Assembly: GCA_028284155.1 (NCBI GenBank) | Contig: JANQSF010000079.1 | Coordinates: forward strand, 172,530 to 236,529 | Length of the DNA stretch: 64,000 bases | Origin: Phycisphaeraceae bacterium | Lineage (GTDB): Bacteria; Planctomycetota; Phycisphaerae; Phycisphaerales; Phycisphaeraceae | Reading direction: 5' to 3' | Shown here: piece after piece, positions 17,418-25,700 of the stretch | How positions within the stretch are numbered: position 1 is the stretch's first letter | How the letters are laid out: every line of letters starts with the position of its first letter | Notes under the pieces: generated by a model | Database searches by the model: none | Told to the model about the DNA's origin: nothing | Seen by the model: only the letters and a program-made list of their open reading frames with translations | Program-made: the position numbers and the translations under genes

Positions 17418-18668
17418 ATGTCGTCTGTCAGGAATCCCGATCGACCCCCAACGGCGTCCGCCGCGTTCTGGGATGAGGCGCGCCTCCGGCAACTCGCTTC
17501 GCCGACGGTCACCGCACAGGACCTTGCCGCCCTGGCGACCCTGCTCTCCGGCGTGAAAGAGCAGGATGAGGCGTTGCCGGCCGAGGCGCTGGTCGTCCTG
17601 ATGGCGTCGCTGAAAGCGAACGACGAGTTGTCGACGGACGGGCGGGCGGCGATCCACTTGAACATCATCGCGCGGATGATCAACCGTCTGCGCATTCAGC
17701 GCGTGTTGAAACGCCATCCGTTGATTCAGGACGAGCGCATCGAGCGCCCGCTGATCGTCACCGGCCTGCCGCGGACCGGGACGACGCTGCTGCAACGCTT
17801 ACTCGCGCAAGACCCAAACAGCCGATGCCTGCCGTTCTGGGAGGCGTTGCAACCGGCGCCGTCGGGCGATTGGCCGCCGCGCGACGCCGACCCTCGGATC
17901 GACGACGCGGCCGAGCTTATCGCCGTCACCAGCCGCAAGAACGCGAAGATGAAGAGCGTCCACGCGACCGATCCGGAAAGCCCCGAAGAGTGCACGCTGC
18001 TGCTGCTGAATAGCCTGGTCTACCCGGCCTTCGATCAATACGCGCACGTGCCGGAGTACATCGATTGGCTGCGCCAGCGCAGCTTGTTGCCGACCTATCA
18101 GTACTACGTCCGCCAGTTGCAGATTCTCCAATTCGCGCACCGAGCAGAACACTGGGTGCTCAAAGCGCCGCGACACCGGCGATACCTGGACATCCTCTTG
18201 CAGGTCTTGCCCACCGCACAGATCGTGCTGACCCAACGCGACCCGGTCAAGTCGATTACGTCGGCCTGCAGCCTGCGGATGACGACACGCAGCGCATATC
18301 AAGACTCCGTTGATCCGTTGGCGATCGGTCGGCGCGCGATGGACAAGATCCGGGACTTCCTGGAAGAGAGCATCGAAGCGTTTGACCGGATGCGCCGCGA
18401 ACTCGACACCGGTCAGTTTGTCGATGTGCAATACGCAGACATGATGCGCGACCCGATCGCGACCGTGCGGGGCATATACGAGGCGCTGGGATACACCTAC
18501 AGTGATGCGTTCGAGACGCGGATGCGGCAGTGGCTTGCGGAAAACCCGCAGCATAAGCACGGCGTTCACCGCTACACGCCCGAACAGTTTGGCCTGGACC
18601 GCCATGAGTTATTCGAGTTGTTCAAGCCCTACTACGAGGCGAATGGCATCGAGCGTGAGCCCATCTGA
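17418..18668 (+). CDS. Sulfotransferase family protein
   Basis: A 416-residue PAPS-dependent sulfotransferase-like protein. The 5'-phosphosulfate-binding loop is GLPRTGTTLLQRLL starting at Gly116, and the 3'-phosphate-binding region is the strand IVLTQRDPVKSITS. A VLKAPRH segment and a C-terminal basic HKHGVHRYT segment are typical of the bacterial sulfotransferase type with a helical N-terminal extension. Start ATG 17418 lies 26 bp after the methyltransferase stop; the frame extends upstream to 17352 but overlaps the preceding gene. In a lipid or polyketide setting such enzymes sulfate hydroxyl groups, so a sulfated product is a reasonable inference. It is unlikely to be carbohydrate-specific given its neighbours, but this is not proven. 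Confidence 0.85.
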   Translation: MSSVRNPDRPPTASAAFWDEARLRQLASPTVTAQDLAALATLLSGVKEQDEALPAEALVVLMASLKANDELSTDGRAAIHLNIIARMINRLRIQRVLKRHPLIQDERIERPLIVTGLPRTGTTLLQRLLAQDPNSRCLPFWEALQPAPSGDWPPRDADPRIDDAAELIAVTSRKNAKMKSVHATDPESPEECTLLLLNSLVYPAFDQYAHVPEYIDWLRQRSLLPTYQYYVRQLQILQFAHRAEHWVLKAPRHRRYLDILLQVLPTAQIVLTQRDPVKSITSACSLRMTTRSAYQDSVDPLAIGRRAMDKIRDFLEESIEAFDRMRRELDTGQFVDVQYADMMRDPIATVRGIYEALGYTYSDAFETRMRQWLAENPQHKHGVHRYTPEQFGLDRHELFELFKPYYEANGIEREPI

Positions 18669-18703
18669 TCGGCGTATAAGAGCGTTTCGGCTGAGTCCCC
18701 ATC

Positions 18704-19741
18704 ATGTCAGACGTCGAAGCGAACGACCTGCGATTCGAGACGGTGGACGACGCCAATCTGGAACGACTGAGCGACAGTCTCGACGCGTTGAATCAAGACT
18801 ACCTCGGCGAGGCGTGCGGCGAGGCCTACTGGCGTTGGAAGTATCTCGAGTCGCCCGGCGGGCCGTCGCACCCGGTCGTCGCGTTCAAGGGAGACCGGGC
18901 GATCGGCAAGCGCGGCAGCGTCCGCGTGCCGATGATTGTTGACGGTTGTCCCGTGCGCGGCGCGGTGTCGGAAGGGCTTTACATTCGGCCGGCCGACCGC
19001 GCCTGGCCTTGCTTCATGGGATTGCTCGAAGCTTCTCGAAAAGCGAACGCCCGCGACCGTGTGGCCGTGAGTTTCGCGATCAGTACGCCGATGGCCGCGC
19101 CGATGTCGCAGCGATTCGGCGCGGTCAAACTGGGTCCAGCCCCCGCTTTTGCCCGACGGCTTGGCCGGGCGCCGATCACGGAAACAACGTCGCTGCATGT
19201 GCGACCCGTCGAGCGATTCGACGCGTCGACGGACGACCTCTGGCGGAACATGGCCGAACGTCGCAACGTCGCGGTGATCAAAGACGCGGCCTATCTGAAT
19301 TGGCGATTCATTGACCACCCGTCGATCCGATACGCCTGCTTTGCCGCTGAACGGGCCGGCGAGTTGGCAGGGCTAGCCGCGTTTTCCGTGGTCGATTCGA
19401 CCGAAGGATTGGCGACGCCGCGCGAGGGAGAGTCCGGCCGAGGGCCGCGCCGCGGACGGCTGCTCGAGTTGCTGGCCCGCGACGACGATGCGGAAACGCT
19501 CTGGGCGTTGCTGTTGGCCGTGCTGCGCGAGATGCAATCACGCCAAGTGGATATCTTGGTGGCTTCGACCCGGCCGGGTTCGGTCGAGTCCGAGGCATTG
19601 CGGCGCGCCGGGTTTGCCCTGCAGAGTCCTCAGTTCTGGAACGTCGATTTCACCGTGCAGCTCGGCCGGCGCGACGACCTGCAAGCGGCGCGAGACATGC
19701 GAAACTGGCAATTCAGTCTTGGCGATTGGATGTTGGGTTGA
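18704..19741 (+). CDS. GNAT-like acyltransferase
   Basis: A 345-residue soluble protein. Two similar halves are suggested: an N-terminal acyl-CoA N-acyltransferase-like fold (YWRWKYLESPGGP, then VVAFKGDRAIGKRG and a VSEGLYIRPADR strand-loop) and a second half with YLNWRFIDHPS, YACFAAERAGELAGLAAFSVVD and DILVASTRPGS. The paired 'WRWKY...P.G' and 'NWRFIDHP' motifs are what tandem-GNAT proteins of lipid and exopolysaccharide clusters show. The canonical acetyl-CoA P-loop (R/QxxGxG/A) is not clear, so the donor could be an acyl-ACP. It lies 35 bp after the sulfotransferase and 25 bp before the synthase start. Inference: acylates an amine or hydroxyl during product assembly or release. Family assignment is moderate. 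Confidence 0.65.
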   Translation: MSDVEANDLRFETVDDANLERLSDSLDALNQDYLGEACGEAYWRWKYLESPGGPSHPVVAFKGDRAIGKRGSVRVPMIVDGCPVRGAVSEGLYIRPADRAWPCFMGLLEASRKANARDRVAVSFAISTPMAAPMSQRFGAVKLGPAPAFARRLGRAPITETTSLHVRPVERFDASTDDLWRNMAERRNVAVIKDAAYLNWRFIDHPSIRYACFAAERAGELAGLAAFSVVDSTEGLATPREGESGRGPRRGRLLELLARDDDAETLWALLLAVLREMQSRQVDILVASTRPGSVESEALRRAGFALQSPQFWNVDFTVQLGRRDDLQAARDMRNWQFSLGDWMLG

Positions 19742-19766
19742 TCCGGAGACAACGAGTGACACGCGT

Positions 19767-22700
19767 ATGAATCCCGAAGCATTCATCCTCTGGGTCGCGC
19801 AGCCGCCTGGCATCGACCGGCTCGACCTGCTCGAAGAAGCGGCCGGCCGAGCTGAACCACTGATCGACCTGCGCTATGGGTCCGCTGATCACCGCCGCGC
19901 GATCGTGCGGACCGCGTTGGAGCGCAACCTCTCCGGGCTAACGGTCGTGGTTGACGGCCGGGACGGCGCACTGATCAATGAGTTGTTGCAGACGCTGCCG
20001 CGCGAGTCGCGCGTCATACTTTCGTCGTTGCCCGCGGAGGGTGAAGAGACTCACAGCTTGATTGAGCGCTTGCGCCAGGCCGACCTGATCGTTGGCTTTG
20101 AGGTGACGCGGTCCGACGACGCGCTCCAGGCGGCCGTCGCCGGCGCGGACTTCATCGTGGCGTCGCCGCATGAGGCGTATGGCCCGGTCTCCGACCGGAC
20201 ATGCCTGACGCTTGTCCAGGAGTTGTTGGAAGAAGTAAGCCTGCCGGTCGTCGTGCGCGGTGGCCTGGGCCCGCAAGGCGCAGCGGCGGTCATGGCCGCG
20301 GGTTGCAGCGGCTGTATCCTCGACTCGCAATTGCTGTTGCTGGATGCATCGCCGATCGACGATGGGTTGAAGAAAAAACTAAAGGATGCTCCATCGCAAG
20401 ATCTTGTCGTCGTAGGCGAGTCTGTGTCACGTCCTTACCGCTGCCTCGCCGTCGAAGCCGACGACGACCGTCGCCGGTTGGTCGAGCGTGAACACGCACT
20501 CTTGTTTGACGACGAAGACACGGAGGACAACGCCCTCCGATTCGAGCGTGAACTCGAGCCGCTGATGCGCGACGGACTGAATGTCGCCAGCGGTCTCCTG
20601 CCGGTCGGTCAAGGTATCGCGGTAGCGCGCCGATTCGCTCGCGACGGCTTGAACCTGAATGACATTCTGGGGCTTTATGAAACGGCACTGAGGGATTCGC
20701 TCGGCCGCGCCCGAGACAACTTCCCGTTCTCCGCGGGCAACGCGCTGGCTCGGTCGCTCGGCACGTCGCTGCCGATCATTCAACGCCCGATCGGGCTGAG
20801 ACCCGGCGACACGTCGTTGGCGGGCGAGATTGCCGTGCACGGGGCGCTGCCCGTGGTGGCGATCGACGCGAGGCACGACGAACACGCCAATCCAGCGCTC
20901 AAAGACCTGCGAGCAACTTCGGGCGACCAGCCGTTCGGTGTGGCGATGATCGGTCAGGCTGACGAAGCGATTGACGACGGGACGCTCGACGCCGTGGCCG
21001 CGGCGCGGCCGACTTGTGTGATCCTGGACGGTGTGGATGTGGCGCATTCGACGCGGCTTGAGAGCGAAGGTTTGGCGGTCTACGTCGTCGTTCGATCGCC
21101 CGCAGAATTTCAGACGGCACTCGACCGCGGGGCTCGTGGACTGATCGTTCTCGGAAGCGAGGGCGGCGGTTCGACGGGCGTGACCGATTCGTTGTCGCTC
21201 TGGGAAGTAGCCGTCGATGAGTTGACTCGACAACCTGACGGCGATGTCGCAGGCATACGTCTCTTGCTCGGCGGCGGCTTGGCAAACGCGCGCGGCGCGT
21301 TGATGGCGGCTGTGCTCGCATCGCCGTTGACCGAATCAGGCGTCGAGATCGGTCTATATGTAGGCACGGCCTATCTCATGACGCAGCAGGCCACGGCGAT
21401 CGGCGCCATCCCTCCGGCATACCACGGCTCACTGCTGCACATGAAAGACACGGCCGTCACCGGCCGAAGCGTCGGTCAACCGATGCGCTGGCTCCGGACA
21501 GCGTCGTTGTTGAACATCGCGCGTGCCGAGATCGACCTGCTCCGAGAAGGGTTGCCTGAAAACGACCAGCGTGCAGCGGGCGACCGCATGCATCGCGTTT
21601 TCCATCAGGCCGCGCTCGATGCGTCCGACCCGGACCGGTGCGCTTACCCGGCCGGCCAAGCCGTCTGTGTAACTCATCGCGCTCTCGACATCACCGACCT
21701 GCACCGGGCGTTGACGACGGACGCACAGTCGCTACTCGATCAACCCGGCAAGTCGGGTGACGACTGGGTACCACACGACGCCGTCGCGATCGTCGGCATC
21801 GGCTGTGTGTTCCCGCAGGCCAACAACCCGGAGCAATTCTGGGACAACATTGTCAACGGCGTCGACACGGTGCGTGAAGTGCCAGACGACCGGTGGGAGC
21901 CCAGGTACTTTTACGACGCTAAGCGCGGCACGCCGGACAAGAGCTACACAAAGATCGGCGCGTTTGTCGAGGGTTTCGAGAAAGACCCGATGAAGTTCTC
22001 GATCCCGCCGGTGTCGGCCGCGTCGATCGACCGCGCCCAGTTCCTGACGCTCGAGGCAACACACCAAGCTTTGCAGGACGCGGGCTGTCTAGAGAACGGT
22101 TTCCCCAAAACGTCAACCGGCGTCTTCGTCGGCAACGCGGGAGGCGGCAACCTGTCGTTTTCATATGGCCTGCGTGCCCACTGCGACGAACTCGCTCAAC
22201 GTGTGCGCGAGACCGAAGCGTTCCAGGCTTTGCCCGAAGCCGAACGTGAGCAACTGATCGAACAGATGAGCGAGCGGTACAAACGCGACCTGCCTGTGTT
22301 CACGGAGGACACCTGCGGCGGGACGTTCGGGAGCCTGATCGCCGGTCGCGTCGCCAACTGCTTCGACCTCGGTGGGCCCGGCGCGGTCGTGGACTGCGCT
22401 TGCGCGTCGTCGCTGGCGGCGCTCGACGCGGGCATGACGGCCCTACGGGAAGGCCGGCTGGACATGGCCCTTGTTGGCGGCGTCGATGTGCGCGTCGACG
22501 CCGGTACGTACGTCTTTTTCTGCAGCCTCGGCGCGCTGTCGCCCAACGGGTCGTACCCCTTCGATGAACGGGCCGACGGCTTCGTGCCCGGCGAGGGTGC
22601 GGGCATGATCGTCATCAAGCGTGCCCGCGACGCCGTGCGCGACGGCGATCGCATCTACGCGATCGTCCGCGGCGTCGGCAACTCCAGCGACGGTCACGTC

Positions 22701-25700
22701 AAGGGCATCACCGCGCCCGACGCCAACGGGCAGATGCGCGCGCTTCGGCAGGCTTACGCCTCCGTGCCGTTCGCGCCCGACACGGTGTCGCTGATCGAAG
22801 CGCACGGCACGGGCACGTGGGTTGGCGACATCACGGAACTGAAGTCGCTGACGACCGTCATGCGTGAGCACACCGACCGCAAACGGTTTGTCGGCATCGG
22901 GTCGGTCAAGTCGATGATCGGCCACCTCAAGGCCGCGGCCGGCATCGCGGGCCTGATCAAGACGGCGCTCGCGCTGCATCACGAGACGCTGCCGCCGACC
23001 ATCCACTGCGAACAGCCACGCAAGGAGGTCGATTGGGAGAACTCGCCGTTCTATCTCGTTACCGATCCGCAGCCTTGGCAGGACACGGGGCCGCACCCGC
23101 GTCGAGCCGCGATCAACGCGTTCGGCTTCGGCGGGATCAACTACCACACGATCCTCGAATCCGCGCCGCACGAACAGGTCGCGCAATCGGCCAAGGCGCG
23201 ACCCACTGACGAGGTGTCCGATCTTCCTGCCGAGTTGTTCGTCCTTCGTGGAACCACGCGCGATGAGCTAACGCGCTTGTTGGATGAAACTAAGGAACGC
23301 CTCGCCAAAGCAGGCGAAGCAGAGCTACAGTCGATCGCGTTCGACCTGTTCGAGTCGAGGCCAACCGGCGACCTGACCGTGGCGATCGTCGCGGCGGATC
23401 GCCAGACGTTGCTGTCTCACCTGGACACCGCCGGCGAGGTCGTCGCCGACGAATCGCGGACGCACTTCACCGCGGCAAAAGGCATCTACTTTCAAGCCAA
23501 GCCGCTGCAAGACGGTGAAAAGGTCGCGTTCCTCTTTCCCGGCCAAGGTTCGCAGTACGTCGGTATGTGCGGCGACCTGCCCAAACACCTGCCGTTTGTG
23601 CGGCAGACGTTTAATCAGATCGACGCGATCTCACGGCGGCATACCGGTCAGTCTGTCATGCCCGTCCTGTTGACCGACAGCGACATCACCGACGAACAGC
23701 GCGAACACCTGGGCGAGTTGCTCGTCCGACCCGATGTCAATCACCCGGTCATGCTGGCGATGGGGATGTCGATCGTCGAGGCTCTGCGACGTGCGGGCGT
23801 CGCCCCCGACATGCTCGCCGGCCACAGTCTGGGCGAGTATGTCGCGCTGCATGCCGCAGGTGTCTTCGATACCACCACCGCCATCGAGGTCGTGACCGGT
23901 CGTGGCCACGGGATTCAGTCGCACGACGCCCAACCGGGCGGCATGGCGGCCGTCGCCGCATCAATCGAACAGGTCGAACCCGTGCTCGCATCGCAGGACG
24001 GGTTCGTCGCGGTCGCGAATATCAACTGCCCCGCACAGACCGTCATCTCCGGCGAGGCCGGCGCGATCGAACAAGCCGTCGCCGTGCTCGGCACGCAGGA
24101 CATCCACTGCCACCCGCTGCCCGTTTCGCACGCATACCACACCGAACTACTCGACGAGGTGGTTGAGCCGTTTCGTACCTATCTCGAGTTCTTCCCCGTC
24201 AACCCGCCGCGCGTGCCTGTGCAGAGTAACCTGACGGGGGAAGCCTACACATCGGGCGACGAATTCGCACCGCGCTTGCGCGACACGTTGGCCAAACACT
24301 TGACGCGGCCGGTCCAATTCATCGCCAACATCCGGTCGATGTATGAGGCCGGCGCCCGCCTGTTCGTCGAAGTCGGACCGGGCTCGACAATGGCTTCCTT
24401 CGTCGAAAACACGCTCGGCGGCGAGCCGTTCCAGTCCGTCCCAACCAATGTCGCACGCCGAAGCGCGACGCTCCAACTCCTGCACGCCCTGGCCGTCTGC
24501 GCCGCGCACGGCCTGCCGGTCGATACGCGCGGGCTGGTCTCGTCTCGGCCCGCGCGAGCGTTGAGTCGGTCGCGCCGACTCGTCCGCGGCGCACCGCAAA
24601 CCGCGCCGAGCCCGCCGGCAAAGACCGCCGTCGCGACAGCCGCAAGCCCGCCGCTCGGCGACGTGCTGGCGGACGTGGACAAAGACACGGTCGCCAGCTA
24701 CCTCGAACAACGTGGCGACTTCATCCGCGACATGGTCCGGCTCGACTTTCAGCACTTCAGCCAAACCACCGGCATCACCACAGCCAGCACACCGTCGACC
24801 GAGAACGACGCAAACGACCCGTTGACGCAGCAGGTCATCGATCTGGTCGCACGCAAAACGGGGTACCCGCCGCAGCACATCGACATCGATCTCGACGTGG
24901 AGGCGGAACTCGGCTTGGACTCGATCAAGCAGGTCGAGATCATCCGCCAGTTGTCGAGCGAACTATCGATCACACTCAACGACGCGGACGGTGCGCGGCA
25001 CGGCATCTCGACGTTGCGCAACCTCATCGAACTGGCGCGGGAGCGCACGCAGGACGGACCGACCGACGACCTGGACCAGCGCGTCGTCGAATTGGTTGCC
25101 CAAAAGACGGGCTTCCCGCCTGAGCACATCGACCTCGACGCCGACGCCGAGGCGGAACTCGGCCTGGATCACGTCAAACGGGTCGATGTCGTCCGCGCAC
25201 TGGCCGACAACCTCGGTATGCAAGACGTCGAAGGCGTGGACGCGGCGCTGTCGGAGTTTCAGACGCTGAACGACCTGATCCATTTGATACGCGGTCGGCT
25301 GACCACAAGCGCGACGTCAAAGGACGAGCCAGCGGACGTCAACAACGCGACCGACCTGGCCGGCGTCAGCACGGATTGCCATCAATGGGCGTGCGTTCCG
25401 GTCGATTCGCCCTTGTCGGGTGATGGCGATCTAGCGGACTTGGCGGGTCAGACAGTCCTCGTGCTCGCAGACGAACACGCCGTGTCGTCGTACATCGCGA
25501 AACAACTCAGTGCGGTGGGCGCCCACGTGAGGGTAGTCGCACTACAAGACGCGGACACCGACCTGCCCGATCACGTTGACCTCGTTTTGAACCTGCTCGG
25601 CTTCGGCGCGGACGAGGTTGACATGCGGCCGGACGATGTCGAAGCGTGGTGGGAGTCGACGGCGGAAACAGCGCGGGCCGTGCTCCGACTCGCGCAACGG

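Noticed and set aside
19488..19766. 93-codon upstream extension of the synthase
   Set aside because: It lies entirely in another frame of the GNAT-like gene and is Arg/Cys rich without domain content; ATG 19767 follows the GNAT stop at normal operon spacing.
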